Shown in pieces: positions 1 through 5,831 of a DNA stretch of 7,699 nt. Position 1 is the first letter of the stretch; every line of letters begins with the position of its first letter. Origin of the DNA: Bacillota bacterium (lineage in GTDB: Bacteria > Bacillota > Clostridia > Oscillospirales > Oscillospiraceae); assembly GCA_009781925.1 (NCBI GenBank), contig WQUU01000039.1, forward strand, positions 1 through 7,699. Reading direction: 5' to 3'. Under the pieces are notes generated by a model, which searched no databases, had not been told where the DNA came from, and saw only the letters and a program-made list of their open reading frames with translations. Both the position numbers and the translations under genes were made by a program.

Positions 1-1012
1 CGTAGGCTTCCATAATCTTCTGCATACCCGTACCGTATGCCTCGATCAAGTGCAGACGGTAAAAAACAGCGGCAAGGTTGGGATTGCGGCAGATAGAGAA
101 ACCGCTCATAATATCGGTAACCTCAATTCCCCTGAGCAGACCGCCTACGGAGACAAACTCGATCCGGTCAGGGAACAGCTTGACCAGAATACTTCCGTTC
201 ATGGCATATTCGCGGTGAACTAAGGCGTTCAAAAGGGTTTCACGAACGGCGTCATCCGGGAAATCCCGGCTGTCAATCCTGCGCAGTTTATGAAACGTAG
301 CTCTGAGCGGATTGTGAAGATCAATGAAATCGTATGCGTCGTTTAGCTGTTTGAACAGCGACCCGCCAAACTCGCGCCTGTCCTTAAAGAGCTTCATGGT
401 GTCGTCTTGAAATACAGCGACTTTCACGGTATGGGCGCATTGATCGGACAGGAGCAACCCGAGGTTGGTGTAGATGTTCTCATTTGTTATCAGCTTCAAG
501 GTCATCATCTGCAACATACCGAAATCCACGTTGCGCTGCTTAAACTCCGCCGTGGCCGCCTCAAAAGTCAGCTCTTGGCTGAGAGAACGCAGTTCCTCAA
601 AGCTGTCGCCGTCTGTTTCCTTGATCATGCGGCGTATGGCGGTATCAGTGGCCGGAACGGAAGACGCGCCGTGCCTAACAAACACACCTTCGGGACGCAA
701 GCCTTTTCCCGCGAGGTAATACGGGCGATCCGAACCGCGTCCCACAGTGATGGAAACGATATGCTTGCCGTTCACGGCTTCCTCTGCGCTTTGCGCGAAC
801 ATCGTCACATCGGGTTTGATGGAATCCCGAATCATATTATTCACTTGCAATAAGACATCATCAACACGGTCAACACCTACTACTTCGCCGTTATCATTAA
901 CGCCAATATACAGCGTACCGCCGCTTGAATTGGCGAACGCGACGACTGTTTTTTTGATGTCGTCAACCACCGTTCTTTTCAGTTCGACGTTCTCACTTTC
1001 TTTGAACCGCAT
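1..1012 (-). CDS. AlbA_2 (Schlafen-type) ATP-binding putative transcriptional regulator, 3' end cut by window edge
   Basis: Reading the minus strand from the ATG at 1012 gives 337 uninterrupted codons that run off the window edge. Residues about 1-125 fit the AlbA_2 domain: ESENVELK at 5-12, then KKTVVAFANSSGGTLYIGV at 20-38, the usual start of COG2865 proteins (often labelled RecG-like helicase or divergent AAA_4). Residues about 250-337 fit the GHKL-ATPase-like C-terminal part, with FPDDAVRETLLNALVHREY at 251-269 and the late GTGMQKI motif at 328-334. Any winged-helix tail would lie beyond the edge. The start is fixed by GGAGG at 1021-1025, eight bases upstream. Family members are DNA-binding regulators of mostly unknown target; some sit beside defence or mobile genes. 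The gene is divergent from the folate cluster and separated from it by the tRNA gene. Autoregulation through the upstream heptamers is inferred. The family call is firm; the role is not. Confidence 0.9.
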   Translation of the reverse strand, partial: MRFKESENVELKRTVVDDIKKTVVAFANSSGGTLYIGVNDNGEVVGVDRVDDVLLQVNNMIRDSIKPDVTMFAQSAEEAVNGKHIVSITVGRGSDRPYYLAGKGLRPEGVFVRHGASSVPATDTAIRRMIKETDGDSFEELRSLSQELTFEAATAEFKQRNVDFGMLQMMTLKLITNENIYTNLGLLLSDQCAHTVKVAVFQDDTMKLFKDRREFGGSLFKQLNDAYDFIDLHNPLRATFHKLRRIDSRDFPDDAVRETLLNALVHREYAMNGSILVKLFPDRIEFVSVGGLLRGIEVTDIMSGFSICRNPNLAAVFYRLHLIEAYGTGMQKIMEAY

Positions 1013-1029
1013 AATCAGCACCTCCAGTT

Positions 1030-1090
1030 TTCTAACTAATTCTAACTTATTCTAACGAAAAGGTCAAGATAAAGTTAGAAGCAGTTAGAA
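1030..1090. repeat. Five phased TTCTAAC heptamers around a promoter (likely operator)
   Basis: TTCTAAC occurs on the plus strand at 1030-1036, 1040-1046 and 1050-1056, a perfect 10-bp period. Its complement GTTAGAA occurs at 1074-1080 and 1084-1090, again 10 bp apart. The two groups face each other across 17 bases that contain the -35 element. The 10-bp phase puts all copies of a group on one face of the helix, as expected for cooperative binding by a multimer. Three copies cover the spacer, -10 and start point of the regulator promoter and two lie just upstream of its -35. The most likely ligand is the adjacent regulator, but that is inference. Confidence 0.85.
1039..1067 (-). promoter_or_regulatory. 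Promoter of the AlbA_2 regulator gene
   Basis: On the minus strand TTGACC (1067-1062) is followed after exactly 17 bases by TAGAAT (1044-1039). These match the -35 and -10 consensus in five of six positions each (TTGACA, TATAAT). Transcription would begin near 1032, giving a leader of about 20 bases with GGAGG at 1021-1025. The -10 hexamer lies within the middle copy of the TTCTAAC heptamers, so a protein bound there would block RNA polymerase. Seen in sequence; use is inferred. Confidence 0.75.
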
Positions 1091-1099
1091 AAAGATCCT

Positions 1100-1204
1100 C
1101 TCATTCGAACAGCGCACAGCCTTCGCCGGACGCTGGCGGGCATTTTCATCAATCGCATGTACCTGTATGACGACCGAATCAGCATCGTTTACAACGCGCA
1201 TGAT
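1100..1204 (+). pseudogene. Remnant of a serine site-specific recombinase C-terminus
   Basis: About 35 codons in one plus-strand frame read LRRTLAGIFINRMYLYDD followed by RISIVYNAHD. This resembles the end of clostridial large serine recombinases, where a phrase of the form FVNxxYLYDDxxxIxxNY closes the last helix-strand unit. No start codon, no ribosome binding site and none of the catalytic or zinc-ribbon parts are present. The frame then runs on through a hairpin into the tRNA region without a fitting stop. I read it as a scrap left by a decayed or excised integrative element. The match is short and made by eye, so chance similarity or another family is possible. Confidence 0.5.
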
Positions 1205-1220
1205 ATGGGGCAAATGGTAA

Positions 1221-1265
1221 GTCCCATATACGAGCCTGAAATTTCTTCGGGTTCGTATATGGGAC
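1221..1265. repeat. 20-bp inverted repeat (hairpin) next to the tRNA 3' end
   Basis: The arms 1221-1240 and 1246-1265 pair over 20 positions around a five-base loop (ATTTC). The outer 13 pairs, GTCCCATATACGA with its complement, are perfect. The inner seven include two G-U type pairs in one orientation. The structure begins three bases after the CCA end of the tRNA gene. No T-run follows on either strand, so it is not a standard intrinsic terminator, though it could act as a 3' processing or pausing structure for the tRNA transcript, or be an end of a small mobile repeat. Confidence 0.8.
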
Positions 1266-1268
1266 GGA

Positions 1269-1357
1269 TGGCGGAGCGGGTGGGATTCGAACCCACGGTA
1301 CGTTGCCGTACACCTGATTTCGAGTCAGGGCCGTTATGACCACTTCGATACCGCTCC
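1269..1357 (-). tRNA. tRNA-Ser (anticodon CGA)
   Basis: The minus strand folds as a class II tRNA. The acceptor stem is GGAGCGG (1357-1351) with CCGCTCC (1279-1273), followed by a G discriminator and an encoded CCA (1271-1269). The anticodon stem CCTGA/TCAGG holds the loop CTCGAAA, giving anticodon CGA, which reads the serine codon UCG. A long variable arm (GTGTACGG with its complementary side) is the serine hallmark. The T arm is GTGGG-TTCGAAT-CCCAC. All arms are intact, so it should be functional. It has its own promoter just upstream. Confidence 0.97.
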
Positions 1358-1372
1358 ATTTCAGTAAAAATT

Positions 1373-1401
1373 ATTATATCCCAGAGCGGCGGCCAAATCA
1401 A
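1373..1401 (-). promoter_or_regulatory. Promoter of tRNA-Ser
   Basis: On the minus strand TTGATT (1401-1396) precedes a perfect TATAAT (1378-1373) with a 17-base spacer. Start of transcription is expected near 1366, leaving a leader of about nine bases before the mature tRNA 5' end at 1357. This is the strongest promoter match in the window. Confidence 0.85.
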
Positions 1402-1491
1402 GATAAAAATATGCGGCACTAAAATTTTTCGGCAGAAAAAAATAATTGGAAGATGACAAAAAAATTTTGATCAGAATTTTCATTTTAGGGC

Positions 1492-1520
1492 TAGAAAAAA
1501 TTCCTCGCAGGCACTATACT
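1492..1520 (+). promoter_or_regulatory. Probable promoter of the fhs gene cluster
   Basis: TATACT at 1515-1520 is a good -10 element. The sequence 17 bases upstream, TAGAAA at 1492-1497, is a weak -35. Transcription would begin near 1527, giving a leader of about 80 bases that contains a repeat-derived hairpin and the GGAGAG ribosome binding site. Between this site and the tRNA promoter (1402-1491) the DNA is AT-rich and I see nothing else in it. I looked for a tetrahydrofolate riboswitch in the leader and did not recognise one. Confidence 0.5.
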
Positions 1521-1528
1521 AGTAGTCG

Positions 1529-1557
1529 GTGCGGCATGGAAACCGCGCCCTACAAAA
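1529..1557. repeat. Half-copy of the GTAGGG/CCCTAC hairpin repeat in the fhs leader
   Basis: The sequence CGCGCCCTACAAAA at 1544-1557 is the exact reverse complement of 14 bases (5824-5837) at the left end of the double-hairpin repeat between folD and hemZ. As there, the end is joined to a small hairpin: GTGCGG (1529-1534) pairs with CCGCGC (1543-1548), including one wobble pair. Only one half of the element is present. A second small hairpin, TATTGC (1558-1563) with GCAATA (1570-1575), follows directly. Both would be transcribed in the fhs leader. Confidence 0.6.
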
Positions 1558-1608
1558 TATTGCTATGCGGCAATACCCGGCGATAAACAGGAAGGAGAGA
1601 CAAAAGCC

Positions 1609-3369
1609 ATGCTTGATCCCACCATCTACAAAGACTGGCAAATCGCGGAGGAGGCGGAGAAAACGCTGCCTGACCCGGACACGTTCCGGGAGCGGATGGG
1701 CCTTTTGCCCGAGGAGATCATCCCCTATGGCAGAACGCCGAAGCTCGACTTCCTCAAGATCATAAAGCGGCTCCGGGACAAGCCGGATGGCAAATATATC
1801 GAAGTCACGGCCATCACGCCCACGCCTCTGGGAGAGGGAAAGTCCACCACCTCTCTCGGGCTCATTGAGGGTCTCGGGAAGCTGGGTAAAAACGTGGGCG
1901 GCTGCCTGCGCCAGCCCTCCGGCGGGCCGACGATGAATGTCAAGGGCAGCGCCGCCGGCGGCGGCAACGCCCTGCTCATCCCCATGACGGAATTTTCCCT
2001 CGGCCTCACCGGCGACATCAACGACATTATGAACGCCCACAATCTGGCCATGGTGGCCCTCAACGCCCGGATGCAGCACGAGCGCAACTACGACGACGCC
2101 CGTTTGGCGCAAATCGGCATCAGGCGTCTGGACATCGACCCCGAGCGGGTGGAGCTGGGCTGGGTGCTGGACTTTTGCGCCCAGGGTCTCAGGAAGATCC
2201 GCATGGGTCTCGGCGGAGGGACGGGCAACGGCTTCGAGATGGATTCCAAATTTGCCATCGCCGTCTCCTCCGAGCTCATGGCGATTCTGGCCGTGGCCAC
2301 AGACCTAAAAGATCTCCGGGAGCGCATCGGGAGGATCATCGTGGCTTACGACAAGCAGGGCAGGCCCGTCACCACCCACGACCTGGAGGCGGACGGGGCC
2401 ATGTGCGCCTGGATGCGCAATACGATCAACCCCACCCTCTGCTACACCGTGGAGAATCAGCCCTGCCTGGTGCACGCCGGGCCTTTCGCCAACATCGCCA
2501 TCGGCCAGAGTTCCATCATCGGCGACCGCCTGGCGTTAAAACTCTTTGACTATCATGTGACGGAATCCGGGTTCGGCGCGGACATCGGCTTTGAGAAGTT
2601 CCGGAACGTGAAATGCCGGCTGAGCGGCCTACAGCCCGACGTCTCCGTGGTCGTGGCCACCGTGCGGGCCCTCAAGATGCACGGCGGCGGGCCGCAGGTC
2701 GTCCCGGGCCAGCCGTTGCCGGAGGAATACATGCGGGAGAGCCTCAGCCTCTTGGAGGCGGGCTGCGCAAATCTCTTCCACCACGTGGAGAATGTGAAGA
2801 GCTCCGGCATTGTGCCGGTGGTCTGCCTCAACAAGTTCTATACGGATACGGACGCGGAACTGAGCCTGTTAAAGCGCCTCTGCGCGGAGCGGAGCGTGCG
2901 CTGCGCCGTGTCGGAGCACTGGCAGTACGGCGGGGCCGGGGCCGTGGAACTGGCCGAGGCCGTGCTGGACGCCTGCGAGGAGCCCCACGCGCTCCAGTAT
3001 CTCTACCCCCTCGATATGCCGCTGCGTGAGCGGGTGGAGACCATCGCGCGGGAGGTCTACGGCGCGGACGGCGTGGACTGGGGAGAACTGGCGACCGAGA
3101 AAGCGGAGCGCTTCGAAGCCGACCCCGCCTACGCCGACTTCTGCACGATGATGGTGAAAACGCACCTGTCCCTGTCCCACGATCCCGCGAAAAAGGGCGT
3201 GCCGACAAACTGGCGGCTGCCCATCCGGGACATTTTGGTCTACGGCGGCGCGAAGTTCCTCTGCCCCGTGGCGGGGGACATCAGCATGATGCCCGGCACC
3301 GGGTCAAATCCGGCGTACCGGAGAATCGACGTGGATACGGAGACGGGAAAGGTGATGGGGTTGTTTTAA
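1609..3369 (+). CDS. fhs: Formate-tetrahydrofolate ligase (10-formyl-THF synthetase)
   Basis: This cytoplasmic enzyme joins formate to tetrahydrofolate using ATP, giving 10-formyl-THF, the entry step of the formate branch of one-carbon metabolism and of the Wood-Ljungdahl methyl branch. The 586 residues carry the nucleotide loop PTPLGEGKST (71-80), the RQPS phosphate-site segment (101-104), the VATVRALKMHGG signature, and a C-terminus with THLSLSHDP and VPTNWRLPIRD that resembles the long form seen in eukaryotic C1-THF synthase rather than the roughly 556-560 residue Moorella form. Several usually invariant positions differ: KGSAAGGGN instead of KGGAAGGGY (112-120), GDIN for GDIH, and NIAIG for NIAHG. 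The ATG at 1609 follows AAGGAGAG (1592-1599). It heads the gene cluster that continues, after two unrelated genes, with fchA and folD. Family assignment is firm; full activity with formate is likely but the changed residues leave room for doubt. Confidence 0.95.
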   Translation: MLDPTIYKDWQIAEEAEKTLPDPDTFRERMGLLPEEIIPYGRTPKLDFLKIIKRLRDKPDGKYIEVTAITPTPLGEGKSTTSLGLIEGLGKLGKNVGGCLRQPSGGPTMNVKGSAAGGGNALLIPMTEFSLGLTGDINDIMNAHNLAMVALNARMQHERNYDDARLAQIGIRRLDIDPERVELGWVLDFCAQGLRKIRMGLGGGTGNGFEMDSKFAIAVSSELMAILAVATDLKDLRERIGRIIVAYDKQGRPVTTHDLEADGAMCAWMRNTINPTLCYTVENQPCLVHAGPFANIAIGQSSIIGDRLALKLFDYHVTESGFGADIGFEKFRNVKCRLSGLQPDVSVVVATVRALKMHGGGPQVVPGQPLPEEYMRESLSLLEAGCANLFHHVENVKSSGIVPVVCLNKFYTDTDAELSLLKRLCAERSVRCAVSEHWQYGGAGAVELAEAVLDACEEPHALQYLYPLDMPLRERVETIAREVYGADGVDWGELATEKAERFEADPAYADFCTMMVKTHLSLSHDPAKKGVPTNWRLPIRDILVYGGAKFLCPVAGDISMMPGTGSNPAYRRIDVDTETGKVMGLF

Positions 3370-3403
3370 AGGACTAATAGAAATTTATTAGGAGTTGTGT
3401 TAA

Positions 3404-3721
3404 ATGGAAAGCAAAGGAATACAATATGAATTTTCAGCAAAAGTTTATCAATATTCATCGTCAGCAGATATGATTGGTTGGACTTTTGTTTCACTTCCAA
3501 AGGATATATCAGGGGAAATAAGGGCCAATTTTAAGCGCTTGGAAGAAGGTTGGGGGCGAATGAAAGTAACGGCAAAGATAGGCGACAGTGAATGGCAAAC
3601 TGCAATCTGGTTTGATACAAAACAAGATACTTACTTGCTTCCACTCAAAGCGGCAATCAGGAAAAAAGAAAATATTGTACTGGATAAAGATGTGGGAATT
3701 ATTATTTGGGTGACCTTCTAA
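3404..3721 (+). CDS. DUF1905 domain protein
   Basis: The 105 residues form a single small beta-rich domain matching the DUF1905 pattern: an opening EFSAKVYQY (9-17), then GWTFVSLPKDISGEIR (25-40), a central KVTAKIGDSEWQTAIW (54-69), and a close of the form YLLPLKAAIRK...DVGIIIWV (77-103). In many bacteria this domain is fused to a YdeI/OmpD-like region; here it stands alone and complete. Function is unknown. It starts at an ATG nine bases after TAGGAG (3389-3394) and lies 34 bases downstream of fhs. Its base composition is clearly more AT-rich than fhs, fchA or folD (many AAA, TTT and ATT codons), which suggests separate origin. It is followed 46 bases later by the zeta-type kinase gene, probably cotranscribed, but no functional tie is evident and it does not resemble an epsilon antitoxin. 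Confidence 0.8.
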   Translation: MESKGIQYEFSAKVYQYSSSADMIGWTFVSLPKDISGEIRANFKRLEEGWGRMKVTAKIGDSEWQTAIWFDTKQDTYLLPLKAAIRKKENIVLDKDVGIIIWVTF

Positions 3722-3767
3722 TTAATTTCTGCGGAAGCTGGAATGATCAATTGAAGGAGATTCTCGG

Positions 3768-4325
3768 ATGAAAATATACACAATTATTGGCGGCGTCAAC
3801 GGCGCGGGGAAATCGAGCCTCACCGGTGTGCTGAAAAACCAGCTCCGGGATCTTGGGGTCATTGTTGACGTGGACAGGATGACGGCGCAACTCGGGAGAG
3901 GGGTGCTTGCCGGAGGCAAAGAGGCAATCGCTGTAATTGACGATTGTATGCAAAAGGGTGTGAGCTTCACACAGGAAACCACCCTCTCCGGCGTACGTAC
4001 CGAACAGACCGTAAAGACCGCAAAAGAACAAGGGTATTTTATACGTCTGTTTTACGTCGGACTTGACACATTTGAGGAGAGTATCAAACGAATCAGGAAC
4101 CGCGTGGAAAAAGGCGGCCATGATATCCCCGCCGAAGATGTGCAGCGCCGCTTTGACGGGCGTTTTGACGCGCTCTCGAAGATTTTACCTTACTGTGACG
4201 AGGCGGCGTTTTTTGACAATGATAACGGCTTTGTAGAGGTCGCCGCGTATCGAAACGGTGAAATTATCCCGCTTGTAGAGAAACGCCCAAAGTGGCTTGT
4301 TGAGCTAATTGCTATAACAAAGTAA
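3768..4325 (+). CDS. Zeta-toxin-family P-loop kinase
   Basis: The 185 residues match the compact chromosomal zeta-toxin-like ATPases (COG4185). A Walker A loop GGVNGAGKSS (8-17) follows the first strand. VDVDR (33-37) occupies the acidic site after the second strand, SFTQETTLSG (66-75) is the family hallmark, and NRVEKGGHDIP (111-121) with RRFDGRF (127-133) forms the arginine-rich lid. Zeta toxins phosphorylate UDP-N-acetylglucosamine and block wall synthesis; many short solitary relatives have no proven toxicity and may be small-molecule kinases. No epsilon-type antitoxin lies beside it: the upstream neighbour is a DUF1905 protein and the downstream one is fchA. The ATG at 3768 follows AAGGAGA (3754-3760). 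Base composition is intermediate between DUF1905 and the folate genes. The fold and family are well supported; whether it is a toxin is open. Confidence 0.85.
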   Translation: MKIYTIIGGVNGAGKSSLTGVLKNQLRDLGVIVDVDRMTAQLGRGVLAGGKEAIAVIDDCMQKGVSFTQETTLSGVRTEQTVKTAKEQGYFIRLFYVGLDTFEESIKRIRNRVEKGGHDIPAEDVQRRFDGRFDALSKILPYCDEAAFFDNDNGFVEVAAYRNGEIIPLVEKRPKWLVELIAITK

Positions 4326-4358
4326 CCCGCTAATAACGATGGAATTGGAGATTTGTAT

Positions 4359-4976
4359 ATGAGCTTTTTAGACCTATCCCTCCGCGACTTTTCCGACGCT
4401 TTGGCGTCGAAGGCCGCCGTGCCCGGCGGGGGCGGGGCCTCCGCGCTCGTGGGCGCGCTGGGCGCGGCGCTGGGAACCATGGTGGGCAGCCTCACCGTGG
4501 GGAAACCCAAATACGCCGCCGTGGAGGCGGAGCTGCTCGCCCTCATGTCGGAGACAGAGCAACTGCGGCGGGAGCTCATGGCCTGTGCGGATGAGGACGC
4601 GGCGGCCTTTGAGCCCCTCTCCAGAGCTTACGGTCTCCCGAAGGACGATCCCGATCGCGCGGACATCATGGAGAGCTGCCTGCGCGCGGCGGCGGCACCG
4701 CCGATGAAGATTCTGCGCCTCTGCTGCCGGGCCATTGAGCTGCAAAAGGAATTTGCCGAAAAGGGCAGCGCCCTCATGGTCTCGGACGCCGGCACGGGCG
4801 TGGTTTTCTGCCGGGCGGCCCTCGACGGCGCGGCGCTCAACGTGAAGGTCAACACCAAGCTCATGCGCGACCGGGAGTATGCCGCCGCGCTGGACAACGA
4901 GGTGTCGGAGCGCCTGGAGCAATATCGTGGGATCGCCGACTCGGTGTACGGCTATGTCTTCGGGAGGTGTTCGTAA
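4359..4976 (+). CDS. fchA: Methenyl-THF cyclohydrolase of the cyclodeaminase (FTCD_C) family
   Basis: This 205-residue cytoplasmic protein belongs to the formiminotransferase-cyclodeaminase C-terminal family, an all-helical fold. The stretch VPGGGGASALVGALGAALG at 21-39 followed by MVGSLTVGKPKYA is the family signature near the folate site. In clostridia the stand-alone form, FchA, interconverts 10-formyl-THF and 5,10-methenyl-THF. A histidine-degradation cyclodeaminase is the main alternative, but no hut gene is seen and the direct junction with folD favours the cyclohydrolase role. It complements the neighbouring FolD, which lacks cyclohydrolase residues. The ATG at 4359 is chosen because GGAG (4347-4350) lies eight bases upstream; the in-frame TTG at 4353 is too close to that site. 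The stop TAA abuts the folD ATG (TAAATG), implying translational coupling. Confidence 0.9.
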   Translation: MSFLDLSLRDFSDALASKAAVPGGGGASALVGALGAALGTMVGSLTVGKPKYAAVEAELLALMSETEQLRRELMACADEDAAAFEPLSRAYGLPKDDPDRADIMESCLRAAAAPPMKILRLCCRAIELQKEFAEKGSALMVSDAGTGVVFCRAALDGAALNVKVNTKLMRDREYAAALDNEVSERLEQYRGIADSVYGYVFGRCS

Positions 4977-5831
4977 ATGGCGCAGATTCTCAAAGGCGGC
5001 CCTGTGGCGGAGGCGTTGGATACGGAAACCGCCGCCCGCGCGGCGGCGCTCAGGGAAAAGGGCGTCATTCCGGCGCTGGCGATCCTCCGGGTGGGGGAAA
5101 AGCCGGACGATCTGGCCTACGAGCGGGGGGCGGTCAAGCGCTGCGGCAAGATCGGCGTCGAGGCGCGCAGTGTTGTTCTCCCGGAGGACGTGACGCAGCA
5201 GGCGCTGGTAGACGCCGTCTTGAATCTGGATCGGGACAAGGGCGTACACGGTATCTTAGTGCTCAGCCCCCTTCCAAAACACCTGGACATGGACGCCGTC
5301 CGCGCGTCTCTGATTCCGGCGAAAGACGTGGACGGCATCACGGGCGGGTCTTTGGCCGGCGTCTTTTCCGGGATCAAAGAGGGCTTCGCCCCCTGTACGG
5401 CCCAGGCCTGCATCGAGATGCTGGATTTCTACGGCATTGACTGCAAGGGCAGACGCGCCGCCGTTCTGGGGCGCAGCCTCCTGGTCGGGCGGCCCGTGGC
5501 CATGCTGCTCATGGGAAAACACGCCACGGTCACCATCTGCCACACGCGGACGGTGGACACGGCAAAGATCTGCCGGGAAGCGGACATCGTCGTCGCGGCG
5601 GCGGGGAAAATGGAAGCCTTCGGCGCGGAATATTTCAGCCCCGGCCAAATTGTGCTCGACGTGGGCATCCACTGGAGTGAGGAAAAGAACGGCCTCTGCG
5701 GGGATGTGAGATTTGGCGAGGCCGAGCCGGTCGTCGCGGCCCTTAGCCCCGTACCGGGCGGCGTGGGTTCGGTGACAACCAGCGTTTTGGCGCGGCATGT
5801 CGTGGACGCGGCGGGCACGTATTTTTTGTAG
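4977..5831 (+). CDS. folD: 5,10-methylene-THF dehydrogenase, FolD family, probably lacking cyclohydrolase activity
   Basis: FolD proteins oxidise methylene-THF with NAD(P) and, in the bifunctional form, also open the methenyl-THF ring. This 284-residue protein is full length: an N-terminal catalytic domain, PAKDVDGITGG at 114-124, a Rossmann segment with GRSLLVGRPVA (165-175), and the closing PVPGGVGSVTT (258-268). Aligned without gaps to E. coli FolD, the active-site tyrosine is kept (Tyr48) but the lysine four residues later is Ala52, and the glutamine of GILVQLPLP is Leu96 (GILVLSPLP). Lysine and glutamine are the cyclohydrolase residues in studied homologues, so a dehydrogenase-only enzyme working with the upstream FchA is inferred. 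GGAGG (4963-4967) lies nine bases before the ATG, inside fchA. The TAG stop is formed by the left end of a repeat element, which may have trimmed or replaced the native C-terminus. Confidence 0.95.
   Translation: MAQILKGGPVAEALDTETAARAAALREKGVIPALAILRVGEKPDDLAYERGAVKRCGKIGVEARSVVLPEDVTQQALVDAVLNLDRDKGVHGILVLSPLPKHLDMDAVRASLIPAKDVDGITGGSLAGVFSGIKEGFAPCTAQACIEMLDFYGIDCKGRRAAVLGRSLLVGRPVAMLLMGKHATVTICHTRTVDTAKICREADIVVAAAGKMEAFGAEYFSPGQIVLDVGIHWSEEKNGLCGDVRFGEAEPVVAALSPVPGGVGSVTTSVLARHVVDAAGTYFL

Noticed and set aside
407..1055. Several open frames on the plus strand
   Set aside because: They lie opposite the continuous AlbA_2 reading frame on the minus strand, which has clear domain motifs and a ribosome binding site; the plus frames show no recognisable protein.
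1157..1339. Open frame of 60 codons ending VGFEPTVRCRTPDFESGPL
   Set aside because: From about 1269 it is the reverse strand of tRNA-Ser translated, a well-known false protein; only the first part (recombinase-like remnant) may have been coding.
1521..1608. Possible tetrahydrofolate riboswitch upstream of fhs
   Set aside because: Expected for a folate operon in Firmicutes, but the short leader contains only repeat-derived hairpins and I could not recognise the conserved riboswitch core. A covariance-model search would settle it.
3374..3391. Small inverted repeat CTAATA...TATTAG between fhs and the DUF1905 gene
   Set aside because: Only six AT-rich pairs, no T-run; too weak to call a terminator or operator, though it touches the ribosome binding site.
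3404..4325. DUF1905 plus zeta-type kinase as a toxin-antitoxin pair
   Set aside because: DUF1905 does not resemble epsilon or other known zeta antitoxins, the two genes are separated by 46 bases rather than overlapping, and short solitary zeta-like kinases are common without antitoxins. Kept only as a finding about placement.
5124..5134. G-rich run in folD (GCGGGGGGCGG-like) as a sequencing frameshift explaining the lost lysine
   Set aside because: The frame aligns with E. coli FolD without gaps on both sides of the site, so the Ala is not a frameshift artefact; the Gln loss lies elsewhere and supports a real change.
4374..5249. Long minus-strand open frame of 291 codons across fchA and folD
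   Set aside because: It is a GC-rich shadow of two well-recognised genes, lacks a convincing ribosome binding site and shows no domain.
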